Assembly: GCA_035293845.1 (NCBI GenBank)
Contig: DATGMB010000216.1
Span: 1 to 12,981 of the forward strand
Reading direction: 5' to 3'
DNA from: DATGMB01 sp035293845
GTDB taxonomy: Bacteria; Acidobacteriota; Terriglobia; Bryobacterales; Bryobacteraceae
Length of the DNA: 12,981 nt
Made by a program: the position numbers and the translations under genes
The notes under the pieces: generated by a model
Told to the model about the DNA's origin: nothing
What the model saw: the letters and a program-made list of their open reading frames with translations, nothing else
Database searches by the model: none
Part shown: positions 1-7,256 of the stretch, one piece after another
Layout of the letters: every line of letters starts with the position of its first letter
Position numbering within the stretch: position 1 is the stretch's first letter

Positions 1-728
<728 letters not shown>

Positions 729-736
729 CGTTCTCG

Positions 737-762
737 ATCATACCTGCTGCCAATGGCATAAT
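737..762. promoter_or_regulatory. Back-to-back candidate -10 boxes for tam (-) and glutamate dehydrogenase (+)
   Basis: Only 40 bp separate the two divergent start codons. On the minus strand TATGAT (742-737) lies 8 bases before the tam ATG. On the plus strand CATAAT (757-762) lies 6 bases before the GTG of glutamate dehydrogenase. Each matches TATAAT at 5 of 6 positions. No good -35 box is visible for either. If these are real -10 boxes, both transcripts would begin at or within about 2 bases of the start codon, which agrees with the absence of Shine-Dalgarno sequences. This is inference from two short motifs. Confidence 0.35.
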
Positions 763-768
763 GAAACC

Positions 769-2052
769 GTGACTTCGATAGCAAGCGCCGTTTCCATCTC
801 CCGGGATAATGAGAAGAACCCCTGGCTGGCGGCCGCCGCGCGGTTCGATGAGGCCGCCAATCGCCTCAACCTCGACGACGGTCTCCGCAAGGTCCTCGCG
901 ACGCCTTCGCGCGAGATCACGGTGCATATTCCCGTGCAGCTCGACGACGGCCGCCTCGAAGTCTTCACCGGATACCGCGTGCAGCACTCGGTGGCGCGCG
1001 GCCCGGCCAAGGGCGGCATCCGCTTCGCGCCCGATGTCACACTCGACGAGGTCCGCGCGCTCGCTTCCTGGATGACCTGGAAGTGCGCCGTGGTGAACAT
1101 CCCGTTCGGCGGCGGCAAGGGCGGCGTCATCTGCGATCCCAACATCCTCTCCGATTCCGAGCTGGAAAAGCTCACCCGGCGCTACACCGCCGAGATCATC
1201 GACTTCATCGGTCCGGAGCGCGACGTTCCGGCGCCGGATGTCAACACGAACGAGAAGATCATGGCATGGATCATGGACACGTACTCCATGCACGCACGTC
1301 ACACCGTAACCGCCGTGGTTACGGGAAAGCCGATGACGCTCGGGGGCTCTCGCGGCCGTCCGGAGGCTACCGGCCGGGGCTGCATGATCGTGACGATCGA
1401 GGCGCTGCGCAAGCTCGGTCTGCGGCCCGAAAATACGCGCGTCGTGATCCAGGGCTTCGGAAATGTCGGCGGCATGGCGGCCCGGTTGATGAGCGCCAAA
1501 GGCTTCCAGGTGGTCGCCATCGTGGAGTACGACGGAGCGGTTTACAATCCGCGCGGGCTCGACATCGCGGCTCTCCAGGCGCACCGGCGTGAAACGGGGT
1601 CGGTCCTCGGCTTCGCCGGAGGCGAAGACATGGACCGCAACGAAGCCATGTTCCTCGATTGCGACGTGCTCATCCCCGCCGCCACGGAAAACGTGATTCA
1701 TTCCGGCAATGTCGACCGGCTGCGCTGCAAGATCCTGTGCGAGGGAGCCAACGGGCCGACCACACCGCTCGCCGACGAGGTGCTCGCCGAGAAGGGTGTC
1801 TTCGTCATTCCCGATATTCTGGCCAATGCCGGCGGCGTCACGGTCTCCTATTTCGAGTGGGTGCAGGACCGCCAGGGCTTCTTCTGGAATGAGAACACGG
1901 TCAACGAGCGGCTGGAGGAGATTATGGTCGAATCCTTCGATGCTGTGGTCCACTACGCCGAAACCCACAACGTGAACAACCGCATCGCGGCCTACATGGT
2001 GGCCCTGGACCGGGTGGTCTACGCGATCAAGCTCAGAGGCATCTACGCATGA
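769..2052 (+). CDS. gdhA: Glutamate dehydrogenase (hexameric, Glu/Leu/Phe/Val dehydrogenase family)
   Basis: Interconverts glutamate with 2-oxoglutarate plus ammonia using NAD(P)H, linking nitrogen assimilation or glutamate catabolism to the citric acid cycle; cytosolic. From the GTG at 769 the product is 427 residues, the usual size for the small hexameric class. Substrate and catalytic motifs are PAKGGIRF (K81), WMTWKCAVVNIPFGGGKGG (K105 and K117) and VPAPDVNT (D157); K117 and D157 correspond to the known catalytic Lys and Asp. The dinucleotide-binding domain carries GFGNVG at residues 229-234, followed about 22 residues later by E/D at the strand-2 end. PAATENVI, CEGANGPTTP and DILANAGGVTVSYFEW are typical C-terminal motifs. 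The open frame extends upstream to 475, but that part runs antisense through tam and lacks family similarity, so GTG 769 is chosen. Cofactor preference (NAD or NADP) cannot be read safely. A palindromic repeat follows the stop. Confidence 0.93.
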   Translation: MTSIASAVSISRDNEKNPWLAAAARFDEAANRLNLDDGLRKVLATPSREITVHIPVQLDDGRLEVFTGYRVQHSVARGPAKGGIRFAPDVTLDEVRALASWMTWKCAVVNIPFGGGKGGVICDPNILSDSELEKLTRRYTAEIIDFIGPERDVPAPDVNTNEKIMAWIMDTYSMHARHTVTAVVTGKPMTLGGSRGRPEATGRGCMIVTIEALRKLGLRPENTRVVIQGFGNVGGMAARLMSAKGFQVVAIVEYDGAVYNPRGLDIAALQAHRRETGSVLGFAGGEDMDRNEAMFLDCDVLIPAATENVIHSGNVDRLRCKILCEGANGPTTPLADEVLAEKGVFVIPDILANAGGVTVSYFEWVQDRQGFFWNENTVNERLEEIMVESFDAVVHYAETHNVNNRIAAYMVALDRVVYAIKLRGIYA

Positions 2053-2054
2053 TC

Positions 2055-2127
2055 AATTCACCGCCGAGACGCAGAGGCGCAGAGAATACATTACTTCCTC
2101 GGCGTCTCAGCGCCTCGGCGGTGAATT
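2055..2127. repeat. Dispersed palindromic repeat, copy 1 (glutamate dehydrogenase / mutS)
   Basis: A 73-bp imperfect inverted repeat filling nearly all of the space between the glutamate dehydrogenase stop and mutS. The left arm (2055-2084) and right arm (2098-2127) pair over about 30 bp with a few mismatches around a 13-base loop. The outer 17 bases match at 16 positions (AATTCACCGCCGAGACG against the complement of CGCCTCGGCGGTGAATT). The left arm also has an internal GAGACGCAGAGGCGCAGAG rhythm. A second copy lies at 11629-11703 and shares a 17-bp outer right arm exactly. It resembles REP-type intergenic elements. There is no T-run after the stem, so it is not a canonical intrinsic terminator. 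Confidence 0.8.
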
Positions 2128-2139
2128 ACCCGTCTCCCC

Positions 2140-4770
2140 ATGTCCTCTGATGCCTCCACGCCGCTGATGCGGCAGTACAACAGCATCAAGCAGCAGGTGC
2201 CCAACGCGCTGCTCATGTTCCGGCTGGGTGATTTTTACGAGCTGTTTTTCGAGGATGCGGTGGTGGCGGCGCGCGATCTCGAAATCACGCTCACGGCGCG
2301 CAACAAGGAAAAGGGCACGCCGATCCCCATGTGCGGAGTGCCGTACCACGCGGCCGAAGGGTATATCGCGCGGCTCATCCAAAAGGGCCATAGGGTCGCC
2401 ATCTGCGACCAGATGGAAGACCCCAAGCTCGCCAAGAAGCTCGTCAAACGCGAGCTGACCCGCGTGGTGACGCCGGGCACGGCGATGGACGCCGCCCTCG
2501 TCCGCTCGCGAGAGAACAACTATCTGGCGGCGGTGGCGCGCGGCACTTCGGGCGGCCGGTCCGCCATCGCGCACGTGGATGTCTCGACCGGCGAATTCCG
2601 CGTCACCGAGCTGGCCGAATCCGAAGTGCCGGCCGCGATCGAGCAATTGGGCGCGCGCGAGGTGCTTTTCCCCGGCGGTCTTCCGCTGCTCCTCGACGGC
2701 GCGCCCACCAACGGCGCCGCCCCGCGCTTCGTGCGCACCGAGCTCGAAGACTGGATTTTCACCGCCGATTATGCCGAGCGCACCCTGCGGGAGCATTTCC
2801 GCCTCCTGACGCTCGATGGCTGCGGCCTCGCCAACCGGCCCGCCGCGATCTCCGCGGCCGGCGCCATCCTCCATTACCTCCGTGAGACGCAGCGCGCCGC
2901 GCTCGACCACCTCGATCGCCCCACCTTCTACGACCGCGCGGACGCCATGGTGCTGGACGCCGTTACGGTGCGGAACCTGGAGCTCGTCGAGCCCCTCTTC
3001 GCGGCCGATGCCGGCTCGCAGCAGGAAGCGACGCTGCTCGCGGTGATCGACCAGGCGCAGACCGGCATGGGCGGCCGTCTGCTGCGCCAGCGCCTGCTGC
3101 GCCCCTCCATGGACCGCGCGGAGATCGAACAGCGCCTGGACGCGGTCGGCGAGCTGCTGCGCGAGACGATCCTGCGCGCCGAACTCCGCAAGCAGCTCGC
3201 CGGAATTCTCGATATCGAGCGCCTGCTGGCCAAGGTCACGCTGGGTTCGGCAGGCCCGCGCGATGTGCTCGCGCTCGGCCGTTCGCTCGAAAAGATTCCC
3301 GCGCTGAAGCGCTGCTTCGACACCCGGCAGTCCGGCCGCCTGCGCTCGCTCTACGACCGCCTGGATGAGCTCACCGATGTAGCCGGCCTCATCCTGGATG
3401 CCATCGCCGATGAGCCGCCGCTCAATCTCGCCGACGGCGGCACCATCCGCGCCGGCTACCGCCCCGAGCTCGACGAACTGCGCGATCTCTCGCGCAACGG
3501 CCGCCAGGTGATCGCGCAGATTGAGGCGCGCGAGCGCCAGCGCACCGGCATCCAGTCGCTCAAGGTGCGGTTCAACAACGTCTTCGGCTACTACATCGAA
3601 ATCACGCGGGCCAATCTCCACCTCGCCCCCGCCGACTACGAGCGCAAGCAGACGCTGGCCAACGCCGAGCGCTTCACCACGCCCGAGCTCAAGGATTACG
3701 AGCGCAAGGTGCTGGACGCCGAAGAGAAAATCCTGGCCCTCGAAAAAGAGCTGTTCGCGGAGGTGCGGCAGCGGACCGCCGCGCAGGCGCAGCGAATCCG
3801 CGCCACCGCCGCCGCGATTGCCGAGCTGGACGTTACCGCGGCGCTCGCCCAGACGGCCGCGGAGAACCGCTATCAGCGGCCATCGTTTTCCGAGACCGGC
3901 GAAATGCGCATCCTGGCCGGCCGCCATCCGGTCATCGAGCGGCTCGCCGGGCAGGAGGCGGCGCGCTTCATCCCGAACGATGTCTTCCTGAACGATTCGA
4001 GCGACCTGATCGCCATCATCACGGGCCCGAACATGGGCGGCAAATCGACCTACCTGCGGCAGGCGGCGCTCATTTCGATCCTCGCGCAGATGGGCTCCTT
4101 CGTCCCGGCCGACTCGGCCACGCTGCCCATCGTCGACCGCATCTTCACGCGCATCGGAGCTTCCGACAACCTGGCGCGCGGGCGGTCGACCTTCATGGTC
4201 GAAATGACCGAGACGGCGGTGATTCTCAACACGGCCACGCCGCGCAGCTTCATCGTGCTCGACGAGATCGGCCGCGGCACCGCAACCTACGACGGCCTCG
4301 CGCTCGCCTGGGCCGTGGTCGAGCATATCCATTCGCACACCCGCGCGAAGACGCTTTTCGCCACGCATTATCACGAGCTGACCGAGCTTGCCGAACAACT
4401 CCCCGGCGTGCGCAACCTGCAGGTCTCGGTCAAAGAGGCCGGCGGGAACATCATCTTCCTGCGCAAGGTGGAGCCCGGCAAAGCCGACCGCAGCTACGGG
4501 ATCGAAGTCGCCCGCCTCGCCGGCCTGCCGCTCGGCGTGATCGAGCGCGCGCGGGAGGTGCTCCACCTTCACGAACGCACGGAGCATGAGATCACCGCCG
4601 CGCCCGTGGCCGGCCGGCCCGAAGCGCCGGTGCAGATCCAACTCTTCGAACCGGTCGGCTACGATTTGGCCGCGCGCATCCGCGCGCTCAAGGTGGATGA
4701 GCTGCGGCCCATCGAGGCGCTGCAACTGCTCGCGGAATTACAGAAGGAACTCGGCCCGCCGCCATGCTAG
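2140..4770 (+). CDS. mutS: DNA mismatch repair ATPase MutS
   Basis: Recognises base mismatches and small loops in newly replicated DNA and starts repair with MutL. The product has 876 residues, the normal size of MutS1. The mismatch-reading motif is MFRLGDFYELF with Phe32-Tyr33-Glu34, equivalent to the F-x-E wedge of E. coli. The connector, lever and clamp domains fill the middle, with FNNVFGYYIEITRANL in the clamp. The ATPase domain has Walker A GPNMGGKST at 629-637, Walker B FIVLDEIGRGT with D708/E709, and the switch LFATHYHEL with H743. Near the C-terminus QIQLF (832-836) fits a sliding-clamp binding pentapeptide, followed by a tetramerisation-type helix. The ATG at 2140 begins 12 bases after the palindromic repeat, and no Shine-Dalgarno is visible. 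The last 7 bp overlap anmK, indicating a shared transcript. No frameshift or missing motif is seen. Confidence 0.97.
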   Translation: MSSDASTPLMRQYNSIKQQVPNALLMFRLGDFYELFFEDAVVAARDLEITLTARNKEKGTPIPMCGVPYHAAEGYIARLIQKGHRVAICDQMEDPKLAKKLVKRELTRVVTPGTAMDAALVRSRENNYLAAVARGTSGGRSAIAHVDVSTGEFRVTELAESEVPAAIEQLGAREVLFPGGLPLLLDGAPTNGAAPRFVRTELEDWIFTADYAERTLREHFRLLTLDGCGLANRPAAISAAGAILHYLRETQRAALDHLDRPTFYDRADAMVLDAVTVRNLELVEPLFAADAGSQQEATLLAVIDQAQTGMGGRLLRQRLLRPSMDRAEIEQRLDAVGELLRETILRAELRKQLAGILDIERLLAKVTLGSAGPRDVLALGRSLEKIPALKRCFDTRQSGRLRSLYDRLDELTDVAGLILDAIADEPPLNLADGGTIRAGYRPELDELRDLSRNGRQVIAQIEARERQRTGIQSLKVRFNNVFGYYIEITRANLHLAPADYERKQTLANAERFTTPELKDYERKVLDAEEKILALEKELFAEVRQRTAAQAQRIRATAAAIAELDVTAALAQTAAENRYQRPSFSETGEMRILAGRHPVIERLAGQEAARFIPNDVFLNDSSDLIAIITGPNMGGKSTYLRQAALISILAQMGSFVPADSATLPIVDRIFTRIGASDNLARGRSTFMVEMTETAVILNTATPRSFIVLDEIGRGTATYDGLALAWAVVEHIHSHTRAKTLFATHYHELTELAEQLPGVRNLQVSVKEAGGNIIFLRKVEPGKADRSYGIEVARLAGLPLGVIERAREVLHLHERTEHEITAAPVAGRPEAPVQIQLFEPVGYDLAARIRALKVDELRPIEALQLLAELQKELGPPPC

Positions 4771-5843
4771 TCGCGGGCCTCATGAGCGGCACATCGCTCG
4801 ACGGCATCGATGTCGCGGTCGTCGAAATGCCCGCGCTGCGCACACGGCGGTTTTACTCGGTGCCGTATCCCGCCCGTTTTCGGGAGCGGCTGCTGGCCGT
4901 CTCGGACGCCGACACCCACACCGCTGAGATTTCGCGCCTGAATTTCGAAGTCGCCGAGCTCTACGCCCGCGCCCTGCGGCGCGCGGGCCGCGTGCACCTG
5001 ATCGGCTGCCATGGGCAGACGATCTATCATGAGGGCGGCCGCAACACGCTGCAGATCGGCGAGCCCGCCATTCTCGCCGAGCGCGCCGGCGCGCCGGTGG
5101 TCTCGAATTTCCGCGCGCGCGATATCGCGGCCGGCGGCCAGGGCGCGCCCCTGGTGCCCTACCTCGATTACGTGCTGTTCCGGCATCCGCGGCGCACGCG
5201 CATCGCGCTCAACATCGGCGGGATCGCCAACCTCACGGTGATTCCACCCGGAGCGCAACTCGAAGATCTCGTCGCGTTTGACACCGGACCAGGCAACATG
5301 GTGATCGACGCGCTGGCCCGGGAAGCCACCGCGGGCAAGCAGAATTACGATCGCGGCGGCCGCATCGCCGCGCGCGGGACGGTGGATCGGCGACTATTGG
5401 ACGAACTCCTCCGTGACCCGTATTACCGCCGGCGGCCGCCGAAGAGCGCCGGACGCGAGCAGTACGGTGCGGCCTTCGTCGAGCGCATGAAGCGATCCGG
5501 GCGGCCGATCGAAGATCTCGTGGCGACCGCGACGGTGCTGACCGCCGCTACCATCGCAAGCGCGGTGATGGAGCAAACACGCGAGCCGCGCCCTGCGCCA
5601 ATCGATCTGATTGTTTCCGGCGGCGGCGGGCACAACCCGCAGATCATGGCCCATCTGGCCGGTTTCCTGCCGGGAATCGCCGTGGCCAGTTCGAGCGACT
5701 ACGGCATCGATGCGGATGCCAAAGAAGCGATCGCGTTCGCGGTGCTGGCTTACGCGACGTGGCGCGGGAGGCCGTCGAACGTTCCTTCCGCTACCGGCGC
5801 GCGGCGGCCCGTGGTGCTTGGAAGCATCACGCCACACCGGTAG
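4764..5843 (+). CDS. anmK: Anhydro-N-acetylmuramic acid kinase AnmK
   Basis: Phosphorylates and hydrolytically opens 1,6-anhydro-N-acetylmuramic acid, released during cell-wall turnover, giving MurNAc-6-phosphate for recycling; cytosolic, of the ASKHA (hexokinase/actin) fold. The product is 359 residues against about 370 in E. coli. Motifs in order are GLMSGTSLDGID (N-terminal ATP loop), GCHGQTIYHEG, RDIAAGGQGAPLVPYLD, LNIGGIANLT, FDTGPGNMVID (D173, matching the catalytic base), a PPKSAGREQYG segment, VSGGGGHNPQ, and the C-terminal GIDADAKEAIAF and GRPSNVPSATGARRPVVLG. The ATG at 4764 overlaps the mutS stop by 7 bp (ATGCTAG). AAGGA at 4744-4748 is a distant Shine-Dalgarno candidate, so translational coupling to mutS is likely. 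A diverged fragment of the same C-terminal region follows at 5917. Later recycling steps such as MurQ are not in this window. Confidence 0.96.
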   Translation: MLVAGLMSGTSLDGIDVAVVEMPALRTRRFYSVPYPARFRERLLAVSDADTHTAEISRLNFEVAELYARALRRAGRVHLIGCHGQTIYHEGGRNTLQIGEPAILAERAGAPVVSNFRARDIAAGGQGAPLVPYLDYVLFRHPRRTRIALNIGGIANLTVIPPGAQLEDLVAFDTGPGNMVIDALAREATAGKQNYDRGGRIAARGTVDRRLLDELLRDPYYRRRPPKSAGREQYGAAFVERMKRSGRPIEDLVATATVLTAATIASAVMEQTREPRPAPIDLIVSGGGGHNPQIMAHLAGFLPGIAVASSSDYGIDADAKEAIAFAVLAYATWRGRPSNVPSATGARRPVVLGSITPHR

Positions 5844-5915
5844 GCCGGCCCGTGGCCTGCGCCGTCCGAAGCGCACAGACCGGGCAAGCCATGGGCCTGC
5901 ACTACAGGAGTGGGT

Positions 5916-6176
5916 TCACGCCACGTGCCGCGGGAGACCTTCGAATGTTCCCTCCGCCACTTGCGGAAGGCGGGACGGGTGATTCGGCAGAGTAACGCCT
6001 ACGCGCATCCTGTTCCAGTCGTAAGCGAATTCCTTTCCGCAATCGAGACACACCACGTAAGTTCCGTTGCGTGTTGCTCCGGGAGCCTGGTAACCGCTCT
6101 TCCGCAGTGGCGTCTGCGGGAAAGTGGTCCTCTGGTGAGTACAACCGAACAGCGTGTTGAGTAGCGACTGAAACAT
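5916..6176 (-). CDS. Small conserved CxH/CxxC (zinc-ribbon-like) protein, unknown function
   Basis: An 86-residue product starting at ATG 6176. It has a strong Shine-Dalgarno, AAGGGAG (6188-6182), five bases before the start. Cys12-x-His14 (FGCTHQRTTFP) and Cys43-x2-Cys46 (GTYVVCLDCGKEFAYDW) could bind one zinc ion. There is no signal peptide or membrane segment. The core, residues 1-60, looks like a small conserved family I recall from Acidobacteriota genomes, though I cannot name a domain and the function is unknown. From about residue 69 the frame is antisense to the anmK relic, so the last 18 residues are probably acquired readthrough sequence rather than ancestral protein. It is 96 bp downstream of the ypdA-like gene in the same direction and may share its transcript or use its own promoter. 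Confidence 0.72.
   Translation of the reverse strand: MFQSLLNTLFGCTHQRTTFPQTPLRKSGYQAPGATRNGTYVVCLDCGKEFAYDWNRMRVGVTLPNHPSRLPQVAEGTFEGLPRHVA
5917..5982 (+). pseudogene. Relic of a second, diverged anmK 3' end
   Basis: Read in the +1 frame from 5917 this stretch gives HATCRGRPSNVPSAT, then CGRRDG and a stop at 5980. The intact AnmK has YATWRGRPSNVPSAT, then GARRP, at 5751-5810. Over the first 15 codons 36 of 45 bases agree. Of the 9 differences, 8 fall at third codon positions and only two residues change (Y to H, W to C). Similarity fades on both sides: the VVLGSITP tail and the upstream EAIAFAVLA are not recognisable. The pattern indicates a copy that diverged under protein-level selection before it was truncated, rather than a recent duplication. 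It lies 74 bp beyond the anmK stop, offset by 166 bp, and is not expressed as an enzyme. See the first finding. Confidence 0.7.
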
Positions 6177-6272
6177 GTGGGCTCCCTTCTCCTCAATAGA
6201 TACAGTAATAATGCCATTCGTTTCAGTTCGTATGGATACCGCCGGTACTAGTCCTGTGAGCTTACGGACACT

Positions 6273-7256
6273 CTAGAGCGAGCGAGAAATTGCATCCGCG
6301 ATTAACTGGCCATGAAATCTTCCGTTTTCAATGAAGATCTCATTCGTGTGCATACCAGCAACAATCACGCCTGCAAGGTACACACCGGCGCGCTCGCTTT
6401 CCAGCGTGTGCGGGTTCGTGCGCGGGCGCTGCGATTCCGGATCCAGCGTAATTCCGATGGAATTTAGAAACCGCAGATCGGGTTGATAACCGATGAGCGC
6501 GAATACAAAGTCGTTCCGCAGGGTAACTTCGCCATTGGGGGTGGCCAAACGAATCGTATCCGGCAGAATCTCCAAGACCTGCGAGCGGAAGTAACCTTTG
6601 ATTTCCCCGTTCTGGAGGCGATTCACAATGTTCGGTTTGATCCAATATTTGACCTTATCTGAGATGGCCTCGCCGCGGTGAATCAGTGTTACGCGCGCGC
6701 CCGACCACCATAACTCCAGAGCCGCGATTGCCGCCGAATTCTTGCCCCCGATCACGGCTACATCGTGGTTGTAGTACGGATGCGGTTCCTTGTAATAGTG
6801 CGATACTTTCGGGAGTTCCTCACCCGGAATGTGAAGACGGTTCGGAATATCGTAGTACCCCGTGGCTAGTACTATTTTTCGCGCCCGGTACAGGTGATTG
6901 CAGCCGAGCCGGTCCACAGTAAATACCTGGAACGCGCCGTCCTCGCCCGCGATCCGCTCTACCCGCTCATATTGCCGGATATCCAGCTTATAGTGATCCG
7001 CCACACGCCTGTAGTATTTCAGTGCCTCGGTGCGGTTCGGCTTCTCATTCAGGCTGGTCATCGGGATATCCCCGATTTCGAGCAGCTCCGGCGTGGTGAA
7101 AAAGGTCATGTTGGTGGGGTAATGGTAAATGGAATTGACCACGCACCCTTTTTCGATGAGCGTGCATCTTACCCCGCGCTTCTGTAATTCGATGCCGCAC
7201 GCCAGGCCTGTAGGCCCTGCGCCCACCACAATGGCATCGTAGGACTCGGGCGTCAA
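6273..7256 (-). CDS. ypdA: YpdA-family FAD-dependent (putative bacillithiol disulfide) reductase
   Basis: Predicted FAD- and NAD(P)H-dependent oxidoreductase of the thioredoxin-reductase superfamily. In Firmicutes YpdA (Bdr) reduces oxidised bacillithiol. The product has 327 residues, like Firmicutes YpdA. The FAD site is VVGAGPTGLACG (10-21). The YpdA signature VVNSIYHYPTNMTFF follows, then ATGYYDIPNRL, LPKVSHYYKEPHPYY, the NAD(P)H site VIGGKNSAAIAALEL, FALIGYQPDLRFL and the closing GMHTNEIFIENGRFHG. The cysteine found at the GGGPCG position in Firmicutes (Cys14 in S. aureus) is Thr16 here; the nearest cysteine is Cys20. The start is a TTG at 7256 overlapping the alaS stop (TTGA), with GGAG eight bases upstream; no other in-frame start precedes the FAD motif. 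It is translationally coupled to alaS. Family assignment is firm; the substrate is inferred. Confidence 0.9.
   Translation of the reverse strand: MTPESYDAIVVGAGPTGLACGIELQKRGVRCTLIEKGCVVNSIYHYPTNMTFFTTPELLEIGDIPMTSLNEKPNRTEALKYYRRVADHYKLDIRQYERVERIAGEDGAFQVFTVDRLGCNHLYRARKIVLATGYYDIPNRLHIPGEELPKVSHYYKEPHPYYNHDVAVIGGKNSAAIAALELWWSGARVTLIHRGEAISDKVKYWIKPNIVNRLQNGEIKGYFRSQVLEILPDTIRLATPNGEVTLRNDFVFALIGYQPDLRFLNSIGITLDPESQRPRTNPHTLESERAGVYLAGVIVAGMHTNEIFIENGRFHGQLIADAISRSL

Noticed and set aside
5842..5858. AGGCC...GGCCT stem just after the anmK stop as a terminator.
   Set aside because: Only five base pairs and no T-run follow, and such palindromes are common at this GC content.
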